Shown here one piece after another: positions 9,346-22,210 of a DNA stretch of 64,000 nucleotides. The stretch is taken from NCBI GenBank assembly GCA_033002965.1, contig JAURVB010002604.1, positions 124,001 to 188,000 on the forward strand, read 5' to 3'. This DNA comes from Piper betle. Taxonomy: Eukaryota > Streptophyta > Magnoliopsida > Piperales > Piperaceae. Within the stretch, counting starts at the first letter, position 1. Each line of letters starts with the position of its first letter. Under the pieces are notes generated by a model. It was not told where the DNA came from. It did not search any database and worked only from the letters and a program-made list of their open reading frames with translations. Position numbers and translations under genes: made by a program.

Positions 9346-12315
9346 TCATTTTTCAGCGAGCCATGATGTTGAGGGACACATCACTGTATCAGAAATAGTT
9401 TCCTCCAATGGTTTGGGTTTTGAGCCAAGTTTCTTGAGCTTTTCTGAGCCCATCATTGTCCAGTTATCTTTAATATCTACAAAGATAGATTCAAGACAAC
9501 CAAGAACTAGAAATGTTTAACCACAGCAAAAAAAGAATCAATATGAAAAAGAAAAAAACACTAGAGTCAGAGAATATACTTCTTATTATAGTTGTAGCCT
9601 GGATGCAGGCTTTCCAACTTCTCAACCAAGTTGCACAGAAGCATACTATACGGCAAAGAAATGTATCTTCCTGATGCTTCTTGCTTCTCATATAATTGTA
9701 AAATTGCTTCAACAACATCTCGCACATCAACCATCGGCAGCAATCTATTTTCTATGCTTTCATCATCTCCTGTTAATTTTTTAGGGTAATAACACTCCAT
9801 TTTTCATGTGTTAATTTTCATCAACTCAAAATTGAGAAGTACAAACTTGATATAATTCATACTAGCATATATAGATTTATTCAAGATCAAAGCTTAAATA
9901 TGTGACACTAATATTGTTAATTTTGGTAAAAATGTCTAACATTTGATCTCTATAGAAGCAACCTGAATAAATGGAAGTTTGGTGTCGAGAGAAGCACTCG
10001 GCAACAGAACTTTGTCTTTTATTCTCTCATAGATCTATATACAGCAGATCTTTAGGATGAATATCTTGTCGGATAAGTTGGAAGAAATATTCGATCTTTA
10101 AAGAAGAAGAAAGAAATGATAATAAGCAATGGGCTCTGCACAACACTTCTCATCAAAGTTGAAATAATCTCACCATGCATGTAGATCTTTAGTAGATGTT
10201 TAAATTTGACTTTTTTTAAATAGATCATGAAGGTAAATTCCATCTAAAAATTTAAAAATAAACTAACACAAAAACAACTAGCAATATGTAAGAGGTTTTA
10301 ACAGACATTGACAATTTCAGGCTGTTTAATGCTCGTCAAGGCTCATAATCGAGGGGAGAATTAAAACAAAACTGAGAATTAGAAATTGCTTAAGAAAAAA
10401 CCTTTCATTGGCCTCAACAATTCCAAGGTGGTTGAATTAATTGCCGGTTGAAGCTTTGGTTCAAAGATGCATGAAGGGAAATAGATACAACGTTGAACTT
10501 TTCTTTATCACCATAATCCAAGACCCTTTCGGCTGCTGTTTTGGAGATGCAATACCAATTCAGGAAGAACTAAGAAATGTGGATCCAAACATTAGATGCC
10601 ATTTACTCTGTAACTTCAGCAGTACAACTTGTTTGACAAAGGATTTTGACTACTGAATATGAGTCATATGAGAATGTATGAGATACCACATATCAAACAA
10701 CATAAGCTAATTAGAAGAAGCAGGAACACCAAAGCAGGAAAACCATGGTACTATTCGTATAAAAACTTTAAAAATGACATAAAGATTGGACAAGCAGGAA
10801 CACCAAAGCAGAACATTTCTACCGGAATTATGCTGCAGTACTTTTAGTATATTCAAAAGTCCTCGTTCATGATTTTATCCGATTCGCCAAAACAGCAGCC
10901 GTAGATGAAACATAGATAACTCTTTTCACTTTTGCCTCTGTACATGCCTTGAGCACATTCAGAGTTCCATTCACAGCAATCTCGAGCAACTGAATCCACA
11001 ACAAAGCAGGCAAGAATAGTTACTGTTCACTCATACTATTAATATAAGTTTTTTAAACGTAAAGAAAAAGGTACAGATGAATACAACTCTACAAGTTAAA
11101 GAGAGCGACCAATTTTAAGTTAAATCATAGAACGAAACCTATTAGCGGAATCAACATAATTTTTATGGGATTTTGATGAAGAATAAATGATTCCTGAAAC
11201 TAGTTATACAATTTAGAATGACTTCAAAATTGATATTACTACTTGATCTATCCATATGTACTTCGATAACACTATTTTAGTACAGGTACATGCAATGGAC
11301 CAGTACTCGGCTTGAAAGGGAATCCAATCAGAAAATCCATAGTGATAATGCTGGCATAAAATCGAACACTTAAGTGAACAACATAATCAACTCACCCCGG
11401 AATAAGCAGTTTTACTCCTAGGACCAGGAGTTGCAACATGGAGAACTTCATCACACGTACATGCAACGAACCATTACTACCCTTAAAAGGGAATCCAATT
11501 AGAAAATCCATGAATGATTATTAACTAATCATATTAATGAAAGTTGATCTCTTTGTCAGGTCATAGAAATTGAAAGGTCTAGTTTATGAAAAATTATACT
11601 ATTGATAATTATAATGTAATTAATTTTATGAAACTACTTGGACTACGCATGTACCCTCTTTTTCCCTTATAAAAGGTAAATAGTGTCATTATGGAAAAAA
11701 TTTTAAGTTATTCTCTGTACTGTCAAAGAGAAAGAACCATAAGGTAATGGAAGAAAGATAAGAGACTATTTCTTCATTTAGAATTAGCATAGATTAAGGT
11801 ACGCTTCCGATTAAAATTTATAGTTTTATTCATAAATTTTCTAGGTAACTTTTCTTCGAAAATCTAAAATTGTTAAATAGAATTGTATTAAAGTATTACA
11901 ATGCATACTACCCACGTTGGCATAAAATCAAACAGTTATAGCAAACAACATGATGAACAATTTTGCTGGAAGGAACAGAAGTTGCAACATGCAGTACACC
12001 GCAGCCAGTAATGGCCGAGAAAGGAGTAATCATCCAACAAGCCAGCCTTGAACAGTTGCAGATTTTGTGATGCACCTTCCAACTTCCTCAAATGGGCAGT
12101 CTTCTCTCCTGTGGAAACAATTTTCCCACCTTCTTCATGGTCACTAAGAGTAAATCAGATAACGCATGGAAATTGATCAACCAACCGAGGTCTCTGACGA
12201 TGCCATGAACAAGATAACCTTTGGAGAGGAAAAGTTTGATGACCCAAGAGGATACAAAGCCTCCTACGCCGGTGACACAGATTCTGATCTTCTTCTCATT
12301 CTCTAGCTTCTGCAC
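9346..12315 (-). pseudogene. Cinnamoyl-CoA-reductase-like gene, decayed, copy 2
   Basis: Six exon regions follow the cinnamoyl-CoA reductase order. Exon 1 (12315-12186, ATG at 12315) carries the NADP-binding [11 protein letters not shown] and ends GIVRDL. A 77-bp GT-AG intron (12185-12109) precedes exon 2 (from 12108), which reads [19 protein letters not shown], then shifts frame before [12 protein letters not shown]. Exon 3 (10989 to about 10860) reads [20 protein letters not shown] and breaks by frameshift and stop. Exon 4 (about 10560-10401) keeps the catalytic NWYCISK, then shifts frame before INSTTLELL. Exon 5 (9769-9580, both splice sites good) reads [17 protein letters not shown]. Exon 6 (about 9490-9346) ends SWLAEK and stop. 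Such enzymes reduce hydroxycinnamoyl-CoA esters or related substrates in the cytosol. With at least three frame breaks, this copy is a pseudogene. Confidence 0.85.
11277..12000. repeat. Local duplications inside the copy-2 pseudogene
   Basis: The exon-2 tail plus adjoining intron occurs twice: TGGCATAAAATC with the VLHVAT-coding stretch at about 11352-11445, and again at about 11925-12000, offset about 573 bp. A second pair, GTACATGCAA through GGGAATCCAAT, occurs at about 11285-11340 and 11458-11512, offset about 175 bp. The duplicated copy reads VLHVATPGPRSKTAYSG and ends in a GGGGTGAGT donor-like sequence. Confidence 0.8.
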
Positions 12316-14430
12316 CGATAAGAAAGCTTGATGATTGATCTAGCTCAAGCTTGAACCAAGCAGAGACGATAAGAAGTGAAAGGAACTAAAAAGGTTTACA
12401 GGAGACTCCGTAGTTTGAAAGAAAAACCAGTCTGTGATTAATACCATCCATCATGATTTGCGGACCGGACCCAGTCCAAACCCGACGTGTGATGCCTAGT
12501 TCCCTTTGAAACTCAGCCAGCCTTACCTTATGATCGGAACAAAAGGCTGCTTTTTAACTTAGATCACGATCAGCAGAGATAAGCCTGAAAGTAGCACAGC
12601 GGAATAACAGCCAACCAATACAGTGCTTCACGTAACATCTAACCACTCACGGTGTCCACAATGTACAACCTGAGTGTAAAGCTACCTTAGCTAAGCACCG
12701 TTGCTCCAAGGTTTGGTAGAACCTGCCTCGCAAGGTACAAGCATAGCAAAGTAGTGCACCTCTTCATTATTGCCATGAATCTCATGTGCCTTTTCAATAT
12801 GAAGAACCAACACGCGTCACTTAGTTTCCCAACATCTATCTCATTCTAACATAGGCAAACTCCGCTTATCTTAATTGGCTAACAAGCGTCTATGAACTTG
12901 CTAGAGCGTGGTGTGATTTTCACCCAACCAACTTTCCCATAGGACACACCTATGTTTTGGTATGAGATTTAACAGATCAAAATATAATAAAAATAACAAA
13001 TAATGATAAATACCTCTTAGTAATAAAGGTTATGATTCAAACGTGAGTAATTTCAATTTCTAACTTTCTATACATAAATAAATAATAATAAAAATATTGT
13101 CTACTACAGAGGGTCACAAGTTTGAACCGATTAACTTCAATTTCTAACTTCTTACTAACAAAATTTAGTGTATTTGCCTTAAAAAAAATACAAGCAAATA
13201 ATAATCAATTTATTATATTTTATGTTGTCATTCAATAGGATCTATATTTAAATTCAATCAAAGTTTCTATCTAAGATATAAAATTATTTTAGTCTATCAC
13301 ATTATTCAATGAGAGACAAATAAATTTTACATGAGGTTCCCAAATGGCACATCCTCTCTTCTAACTCGCCAAGTCCTTTAATATGATGGTCTTCGTAGCT
13401 TCACTAGGCTAACTTGTAACTATACAAGCAACTAAACTAGGACTCCTTCACAAGCATCCCTCAAGTGTTAAGGGAGCTTGCACTCCAAACACCCTTACAG
13501 CCTGCAACAAGCCTTCCTTCACAAACACCAAGTGCCAATGATCCTAGCTCACCAAAGCTCCAAACACCCTTAAACCTTTACAACATTGGAAGCTACATAT
13601 TCTCCATACACCTCTTTTCAAACAAGGTGTTTTACACACACTTCCACTCCTTGAGAGTTCACAAGTTGCTGAGACACACTTGAACTGACCTCTTTACAAG
13701 CACTCTCCTTGGTACAAACAAAAGCACATAGGAACAAGCGAATAGGTAAGTCTTTCCTAGTACATTCTTATTCTTCTAATTTTAATCCAAGAGAATCTAG
13801 TGTAAGCAAGGGGTCACAAAGGATAGTAAGAGGTAAACACACTCCCCAATGCCCTATTTGTCGATTTCCATAGCTTCTCCAAGAATATAAGTTTTTCTAG
13901 TTTGAATCCCCCTTTTTGTTTTTTCTAACTACTAGTTTTGGTAACCTTTTTCAGAATGATTGGCTGCCGAATGATCAACCAAACACGGACTAAATATTCA
14001 CTTAATACTAGCCATGACAGCTTTGACTGCCAAACCCTCGATCGAAAACCTATGATCGAATGTTTGCCAAACCACCTTTTCAAACTTCACCAAATTACCG
14101 TGAGTTTCTAAACTTCTCGATCGTTTTCGAAAATTTTTGCCATAGATCCCCTTTAGTAGTGAAACGTGCAATTGAACATTTGCCGAACTCAAAATTTTTA
14201 TCATTGCCTTCAATTGCTAAACCCTTGACCGAAGGGTAACCGAAGCCTATTTCTGCATGGTTTCACACCAAGCCCAAGGTCTTTGGTTGTCAAATGCACG
14301 ACCGAAGGTCACTTGAAGGTTGAAACCTATCTTCCTTAGTCTGGCCCTCTTTGTTTTGGTTGCCGAAGTCCTAATCGAATACTAGCCAATGTCCCTGTGA
14401 CTTAATATTTCAAAAGCCTCATGATTTAGT
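12316..14430. other. Intergenic stretch, no gene recognised
   Basis: No frame here resembles a known protein. 13930-14400 has many variants of a GACCGAAGG / GATCGAA word and may be a degenerate repeat. 13330-13740 is rich in CAC and CTT words. Nothing supports a gene. Confidence 0.5.
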
Positions 14431-14439
14431 TGCATGTAT

Positions 14440-15994
14440 TTTCCTTGTTCAACCTTAGAGACTTTAGAGTGTTGTTATATCAAAACAAGGTTCAACATTG
14501 TTGTTGCCCTTGCTGACCACATTGTTGTCTCGTCTTACCCTATTGGCTTCTCTGTCCTTGCTGACCTTGCTGTCCTCATGGTTGTGCCCGTAGTGGCTAG
14601 TCACCCCTACATTGTTAGCCCTAAGGTTAGGCTAGGTGTGCAAGTAAGACCGGCCGCTGCTGGAATGCACGCAACCCTCGTTGCTGTTAGGGTCCTCTAA
14701 ACTATTCCTGCGACTACTAAGGTCCCTACTGCTGCTCTGACCATCAAAGGCATGCTGTGGCACGATGCCCTACCTCGCCACAGGTGAAGCATCCTTTAGT
14801 CCCTTGTCGGGATGCATGCTGGTGTCTCCTCTGACACTTTGGGCACACCGAGTACTCCTGATATCCACCTGTCTGATGTGCATGCTGCTGGATGGACTAT
14901 GTCTGCTGAGGGAACCTCTCCGAAACTTCTACATATGTTGTCCCTTAGCCGCATACTTTGTCATACTACTGCCAATCTGCCTTGTCTACTGTTGCAAACC
15001 ATGCTGATCCTGACTTCCTGGTTATTAGCGTTGGTTGGCCTAACTGACCACCACTCCTAGGAAGGTGTGCATTTCATGGGTTTTCTCGCACTCCAACACC
15101 CTTATCACAACCTCTGCTACCAACCAGATACTCAACTTGAGTCTCCTAACACAAACTTGGTAGTTTGCTCTCTTTTGGCTACGAAATTGTCAACAGAAAA
15201 TCTCTACGAAGTCAAGAACTTGCCCTGATACACCACAAACGTCATACTCCCTTGTTCCAAAACTAGAAAATTTAGTTTCATCCGCCTTTAGATCATGTAA
15301 AAAAAATATTGTATACAAAATAGTTCCTAAACTCCTATGAGCACATCTGCTCCAATCGTCTCCCTGAAAATAAGCTGAATGGGCAAATCTTCACCATATT
15401 TTTGCCCATTTGTAGCATGGGTCCTATAGCTATCCTCACCCAGAACTCTGACGAGCAATCCATATGCTTATGAACTCTCTAATCCATGTTGAACCACTCA
15501 ATGGCAACCTCAAGATCTATGCTGCCATAGAACAATTGTCCACCATTCTTCAGGAAATGATCCACATCCCATTGTTCTTTGGTCTATACCTCTAACCCTT
15601 AAGTGCCAAAACTCTCTCTAGCAACAAACTGCCTAGGTCATGCTGTCTCAACCTGGTCAGTATTAACACTTCCATGAATTTGTGCTTCTATTGCCATCCC
15701 TTGGGGCAGCATCACATACTGCTCGACTACAAGTGGGACTACTAGAATATGGAGTGCTGGGGCAACTAATGATGGTGGTTCTAGTACCCTCATTGGCTCT
15801 GGCACTAATGTCTCAACTAGAGGTTGTGCCTCTATTGGCCTCTTCTCCAACCTGTCCATTGCCACTCCCATGTCCCTAGTTGTCTCCAATAATTGGCTCA
15901 TGTCCTAACGGAACTAATGTTGTTCCTCGCTCGGTTGCTCCTCGTGCACTACCTAATGCTACTCACGGGCTCGTTGTTGTTCCTTGCTCATCAT
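14440..15994 (-). pseudogene. Ty3/gypsy gag with zinc knuckle (element D), decayed
   Basis: Gag packages retrotransposon RNA into particles. The minus-strand frame can start at 15994 (MMSKEQQRARE) and passes through DMSQLLETTRDM. The capsid region (about 15560-15200) reads FLKNGGQLFYGSIDLEVAIEWF, matching the FxGxxDPxxAEEWL region of plant gypsy gag. It ends with CFTCGEVGHRATAC (14791-14750), an exact CX2CX4HX4C knuckle, and a Gln/Gly-rich tail. Near the start, four TAG stops (plus-strand positions 15905, 15914, 15953, 15959) stand in a Gln/Glu-rich stretch where Gln is expected. Further stops and frameshifts follow. The primer site and LTR lie just upstream at 16332-16348. No pol is recognisable to the left, so the element is truncated or gag-only. 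Confidence 0.8.
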
Positions 15995-16331
15995 CACATC
16001 ACACGGAGATGATAGGGATTGCCTAACATGTGCTTGTGTTGATGGTGTAGAAGGTCTAGCTGATCAGGTAATCTTGCACAATCCAGCCATCATAAGTGGA
16101 TGCGCAAGAAGAATCTAGCATGAGCTACAAATGTTAGACCACAAAATGCAACAACAAACAACTACAACAGAAGCTAAAATATATCTACTAGCAAGGCTAT
16201 GGATCGGCTCATGGATGGGTACCATATAACATACAACACAATGCATATCATACATACTACTATACCAACATACAACATGCACAAGAAATGAGATACTTCT
16301 AAGGTTGTCCATCCTAATAGTCCAAAAAGTT

Positions 16332-16344
16332 GGCTCAGATACTA
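16332..16344 (-). other. Primer-binding site of element D (tRNA-iMet type)
   Basis: On the minus strand this reads TAGTATCTGAGCC, two mismatches from the TGGTATCAGAGCC complement of initiator methionine tRNA used by most plant gypsy elements. It lies 3 bp past the LTR end (TGTAACACCCC on the plus strand at 16348). Confidence 0.75.
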
Positions 16345-16347
16345 AGG

Positions 16348-19300
16348 TGTAACACCCCGATTTAGTCTGAGCTGGACTGAATAACGATGATAAAAATTGG
16401 TTAGCTATCTATTGGACTAATAACTCAAACAAATTTACACAGAAGTAGATCTTAACCCTCAAGGAGAAACGAAGCTTCTAATATATGCATGCGCGTCATA
16501 CACTATGGGAATGTTCTAAACTTTCAGTCTACAAATATGATCACTCTGAGTTGTAGAAGAGGCATAGTCTCACTACAACTAAGATGTTGAACTTTAAAAA
16601 ATGTTGACCTTAAAATATATGCTTCATCTATGCATGAGCTAGTTCTTGTGCTTAATTTCATCCTTTTGTTAGGTTTCTGATTAAGTGATGATCCTCACAT
16701 GAGGAAGGGTAACAAAGGTCATGGTTACCCGTTCCATATACCCTTAATATTTAATTAAGTAACCAATAAGAAAATCCTTAGATGTTTGGCATCATACCTT
16801 AATATCTAAACTTCACGTGGATCCTTTAATTGGTATGAACTGTATACTATTCTAGTTCATGTTACTTCAACACACACACATACTACGACCACAGAGATTT
16901 AGTGTACATGACATCACTCTACATCAGTTTTAGGACTCTGGAGCTTAAACAATTTTGCAAAAGAATGTTAGTCAAATGCCCGAAAGATTATCTCCCGGCA
17001 CAACAAGTTAGTTAAGTAATATAATACTAACAAACGTATTAACAAAACAAGGCTTGAGGCCATCACATAGACATATCAATATATAACATCGTACAGGGCA
17101 TGAGCGCACGTAAGAGTACAAAACATAACATTAGGGTCATCCCCAAAGAAAATATATAAGCACATGAGAAAAAACACAAGCACCACCTCCGCTAATATGA
17201 GCCTTACAATCTATCCACCTACGTCAACCAATGTCAAGGAAGCTCACCATATAATATAATATGAAACTGTTAGTAATCAAAAGACTATCGAGTCTAACAA
17301 AACTAATTGAAATAGTCAAACTAGCAGATGGATATCATAGCATCCATGGGAAAATTACTGAAACTTCTAAAAATACCTCACTAGGCAATATGTAGTAAAG
17401 AGAGGAACTATAATCACTCCCAATGTTATAGGCTGGCACACTAAACACGACAAAATATAATACACAACATACTTATGATTGTACCACTGCCTCCTTGTTT
17501 CGCCCGCCACAGTACTTAGATGACCTAACATCTAATGCCATAAATTCTAGAAATGTGCTAGATTATACACTACCCTTATAACCGTACTACTCAGAGTGTG
17601 AAGAGTACTAGTGCCATCTTTGTATTCTCCGTACAATTCTCATTGTATGACAAAACCATCATAATACTTATATATTAAGTCTGGGCTGGGAGTTTATAGC
17701 AAGAGTTATGGATCTTAAGTTCAAAAACCATCAAGAGATTTCAACTTTGAAATTTTGTTAAGCTGCAAAAAAGTAGGCAAAATGACCCAACATTAGTGAG
17801 ATTCAATAAAACTCTATTAATCTTATCTTATCATAAAAACTCAACTAAACCTTGCTAATGAAATCAAATAGTAGATCAAGTCAGAGAGAAAAACCTATAG
17901 ACTTGGATGAGTAAAGCTCCTTATCCTAACTCGGCGAACTCACTCTTCGTACCCTAACATGAGATGCAACTAATCACTCAATAAACATAAATCTAAGGAA
18001 AACCTCTAATCACTAGTAAACCTTTCTTCAAATACTAATTAAGTTAATTAATTAATCCCTAACATCATTATGCAAATTAATTAGGATTAAGAGATTTTAG
18101 GCTTTAATTAGGGGCCAAATAATATTAACCCTAATCATGTTCCAATCCTATTTAATTTGGAGAGTTCCACTTGCCTAAATTTTCTAAGTGCCTAAATGGA
18201 CTCTAAATAGGCTAAAAGTTGGTGGGTTTACTCCTAAGAGGTTAGGGGGTCACCCTAAATTTTATTATGTGCCTGACGTATGGACTAACTAGGTTACTAG
18301 GCCCAATAACCTAAGGGTCGTGTTTTGAATTCTAAAGGGCAAGGTTGTACACTGAATTTTCTAAGACTGGTTTGTGGGCTTAAAGTAGTCTATAAATCTG
18401 GGAAAAACTATGTTGGGCCTTAACACACTGGGCTTGACCACTGTAAAATCGTAGGCTCAAATTCTGAGTGATGAAGGCTAGGGAAAATTGAGAGCAATGG
18501 GCTTTGTCTCTAAGCTTGTAGGACAGTAGGTTACCCTACGAATTGTTAAATTTCTAATGGGCTTTCTAGCATCTACATATTCTGAAATTTTAAATGAACT
18601 TAAGGAACGTCAAACATGGTATTTGGACAATTTTTCATGAAATTTTACCAATATTTACTTATCATGCCATATTTTATAAAGTGAGCTTAGGAATTAGGGT
18701 TTCACCCTATAATCTTGCCCACTTCAAAACACTTAATTTTTTAGCTTGACAAATAAGCTCCAAATAGGCTGAAAATTGGCAGATGTTAAGTAGACATTTA
18801 CTAGATTATTATTATAGTAATTCACTAGGATTTAGAACTTTTCTTAGCAGCTTGTTTTATTAGCCTAGTGTCGACCATTTACCACTATTCCACAAGGGAA
18901 GGGTCATAGTCATTAATTAGAGATTTTTTCATGCCCTAATTGATGTCCAATTAGTGTGAAATTTTAGTGGTGTTTAACTGACACCTACATCTAAACATGA
19001 GCTAAGATCACAACAAAAGAACATCACCATGGAAGCATGAAAATCATGGGAACATGCCTCACAGAATTGGATTATGCCAAAGGAAGCCACTTTATGCAAT
19101 TTATACTATGATTTAAGCCCTTTACAACTTCTTAACATGCGCTCTGGGAGTACCTAGGCACTGGGAGGAGGACAGCATCTGGTTGAGGCAAAAATGATGG
19201 GCATTAGTGTGGTGGGAGGGCACCTATGTGTTCATGGCCTAATTGCATAGGAAAATCAAACCTTTGCTGAGCACTTGGGCACTGGTCCATTGCCTAGGCA

Positions 19301-19482
19301 CTCAATCTTTTAAGCCCCTTTCCTAGTGTTTTCACCTAAAGCCACACAAACACACCAACACAGATGAGATGAATCTAAACACATGGTGGAGACACAATCC
19401 TAAGACTCTAACTATAACACAACAACACACGAAGCAAAAAGAAAAGTTGTTGGGACATAGTGCCCAACCGATGTGTCTAACA
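16348..19482 (-). mobile_element. LTR of element D (right edge approximate)
   Basis: The LTR ends at 16348 (minus-strand GGGGTGTTACA), beside a primer-binding site. The body is non-coding and AT-rich. Blocks at 17680-18130 recur in the same order at about 35400-35850, defining a family. A possible LTR start is TGTTAGACAC (minus, from 19482), but no matching second LTR or target duplication was found, so the right edge is a guess. There is no gene in it. Confidence 0.5.
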
Positions 19483-21258
19483 CCAGGGCGACTAGAGCAT
19501 TGACACACAAAGTAACAAATAACTCCTCATAACATATAAATGGCTATCATAGACATATCACATACTATTCAGTCTAGCTCACATGCAAACCAATACTAAA
19601 ACCATCAGTCTAATTGCCCGGGTTTTGCAAACATGTGGTTCTATAGTCTGTCATGTGTGAAGATAAATGTGTGTGTTGAGGTAGAAGGTCATCTTAACAT
19701 TTTGTTTCAATAGTATATATATTGCTATATACTATTTTGTTGCTAGAATATGCAAAAGTAGGCTTCTTTTCTTAGGCATGGGAATCTATTTTGCTGAAGT
19801 ATAATTTTTTGTGTTGGAACTGAAAGAAGATTGAAGAGGAATTGTCTAGCATTTTTGTTGTTGTAGTTTGTTACAAAAGTATTCTTTTATTTTAGTCCCT
19901 ATGTTTAGGAAGGGTATGTTTTGTAAGAAATATGGAAGGAGAGGTTGAAGAGGCATTGTCAAACATTTGGTTCTTAGTTTGTCAAAGCAAGACATCATTC
20001 TTCTGCATTTTGTTAAAGGAAAAACATGTTTGCTGTCACAAAATTTTACATCACCTTTGAGTTCATTTGTTTTCCACAACTACAAATCTCATATTGTCAG
20101 TGGAGAAGTGCATGCACATGTGCATGGGCATGGACATGGATTCATGGTTTGTAAGAAGTCATGTACCCAATTACTACGTTATAGAGTCATTATTGTGGTA
20201 AGTTTCTTCAAGTTTTTTTCCCAAGTTTAATTTAGTTTGCTTTCCATTTAATTTTTTTAAGGAAAGAACTATGGATGTAATCTTATATAGCAATCAAAGT
20301 TTACATATTTTCAATGTCCCTAAGTGGATGCTAATCATGAAAATCACTAGTATTATTATTTATGGTTTCTACTATCCTTGTGTTTCTCCAAGTTCAAGCT
20401 GAGCTTGAGCTGGTAAATTCTATGTTGTATAGGGTTATTCAAGCTCGAACAATAAGATCTAACTTCGAGTCAAGTTCAAGATAGGTGTTTAAAACTCGAT
20501 CAAGTTCCAGTCAAGTACAAAGAAGTGTAGAGCTAATTTGAGTCAAGTTCGAGCATGTGTAAAACTCAACTTGTTCTCTCAATTAGTAGCTCTAATGGTG
20601 AAGTCTATTCAACTAAATTCTAAAATCTCTCTTAATAATTTTATTCTCATGCCTATATGTAGAGGGTTGTTCATTAATAGTTACAGAATAGACATTCATA
20701 AAGAAAACTTTATTGGTTTGTCGTACGTTGGTTGTGGTTAAAGTTGATGACTTGTATATGGGCTAATAGGAAAGCCTTATTTTCTAAACTGGCTTTTAAA
20801 TTAAAAGAGACTCATGACACCCGTTTTAAGTCCCCTTTAGGGACCCAAAAGGCTTAACAGTGGCATGAGAGCTAGGTGAGTTTTGGTTTGTTGAGTAGTG
20901 GTTTGTTGTGAAGATCAAGATTAGTAGTGTTTCATCAAGATGGCTATTGGGAGATGCTAGAAAATAGTGTTTCTTGTATCCAAGTTGGGGAGATGTACTA
21001 AAGGTTCCAATCATGGGAGATAGAGCATTCTACATGAGTCAAGAGAGGAGATATATTGAGATATTTCCCTCCTTAGGTGATGGTGGTCGATAAGTGGTTG
21101 ACAATAGTGCATCAACTTTGATAGGTTTTTGACAATGGTGTAGAGTGGAAGATTTTTAAGGAATTTCTACATAGGTCTGGAAGGGGAGATTACAGGGGTT
21201 GCATCTCCCTCCCCATATGAAAGATTCTAAAACCAATCCAATAGCATTATGTACGATT
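19483..21258. other. Intergenic stretch, no gene recognised
   Basis: No coding signal. 20385-20580 is rich in CTCGA / CAAGTTC words typical of a common plant dispersed repeat (compare 26645-27090). A primer-site-like TGGCATGAGAGCTAGG occurs at about 20863, without a convincing LTR before it. Confidence 0.45.
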
Positions 21259-21271
21259 TGGGAGGGGAAAT

Positions 21272-22173
21272 TGTTGGAGTTCCTCATCATACAATCAAGA
21301 TGAGAAAGTGTATGATTACATGGGAAGTTGTACATGTATAGATACATGGGAAAGTCGTACAAATATGAAGATGAACAAAGAGGTATGAAGAGTTCGAGGA
21401 GATTTCTATGAGATGAAGAAGAGACTCATTGGTGAGTGTTCCAATGCTTAAGACGAAGTGTTCGGAAGCCGACTCTTTGTTTCCTGGAGGTTGACTATGT
21501 CATGGTTTTTGGTGCTTCGTACCTCTTGTCTATAAATATGCATTTGTACAAATATGTGGTTGTGTACACCACATAATGTGTCATTGTGTACTTCACTGTG
21601 ATGTTCCCCCTCTTTCTCTCTTGGAGGAGGTTGTCATGGTTTTTTGGTGCTTTGTACCTCTTGTTTATAAATATGCATTTGTACAAATATGTGGTTGTGT
21701 ACACCACATAATGTGCCATTGTGTACTTCACTGTGAGGTTTCCCCTCTTTCTCTCTCTTGGAGGAGGGGGAGCCTCTCCTCATAAGGTATAAGTCTTTGT
21801 AATTAGAGTTTTTTTATAGTTGGAGATTATGGTCATCCGAATTATAGTGTTCTCTGGTTAGAGATTGTGGTTCTTTTCAACTAAAGTGTGTTACGAGTTG
21901 GAGATTGTGGTTTTTCTCAACTAAAGTGTGTTACTAGTTAGAGAGTGTGAGTCTTCCAAATTCGAGGGTGCGAGACTTTCCCGATTAGATTGAAGATTTG
22001 ACTGTATACGAAGACTTAATTGTGTGCTCTTGAAGAAAATACTATGTACCCATTATTTGATAATAGTAGAAGGTTTGAAATGGTTTTTCCTCATTGTGGA
22101 GTTTACACATTAAATTGGTGTGTGTTGTACTGGGTGATTAAAGTTTCCAAAATGTGGGTTACCGGGCCCAACA
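21272..22173 (+). mobile_element. Ty1/copia-type LTR
   Basis: It starts TGTTGG and ends CCCAACA, giving matching inverted tips. A purine tract (GGGAGGGGAAAT, to 21271) lies directly before it, and TGGTATCATAGTTATGG, close to the copia primer site TGGTATCAGAGCTATGG, begins at 22176. Having a polypurine tract before and a primer site after fits an LTR shared by two internal regions, or chance in one of the two. It contains a 134-bp tandem duplication and, at about 21818-21960, four degenerate repeats of about 40 bp (TTGGAGATTxTGG...). Confidence 0.6.
21499..21768. repeat. 134-bp tandem duplication within the LTR
   Basis: Copies at 21499-21632 and 21633-21768 both run from GTCATGGTTTT to CTTGGAGGAGG with only a few differences. 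Both include CTTGTxTATAAATATGC, a TATA-like box, so the LTR promoter region itself appears to be doubled. Confidence 0.92.
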
Positions 22174-22210
22174 AATGGTATCATAGTTATGGTTGGCTTT
22201 GCTATTTCGC

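Noticed and set aside
10441..10656. 71-codon plus-strand frame
   Set aside because: It is antisense to exon 4 of the copy-2 reductase pseudogene, which accounts for the sequence.
20863..20880. TGGCATGAGAGCTAGG as a primer-binding site of a further element
   Set aside because: No LTR end or matching second LTR could be found to its left, so a chance or decayed match cannot be excluded.
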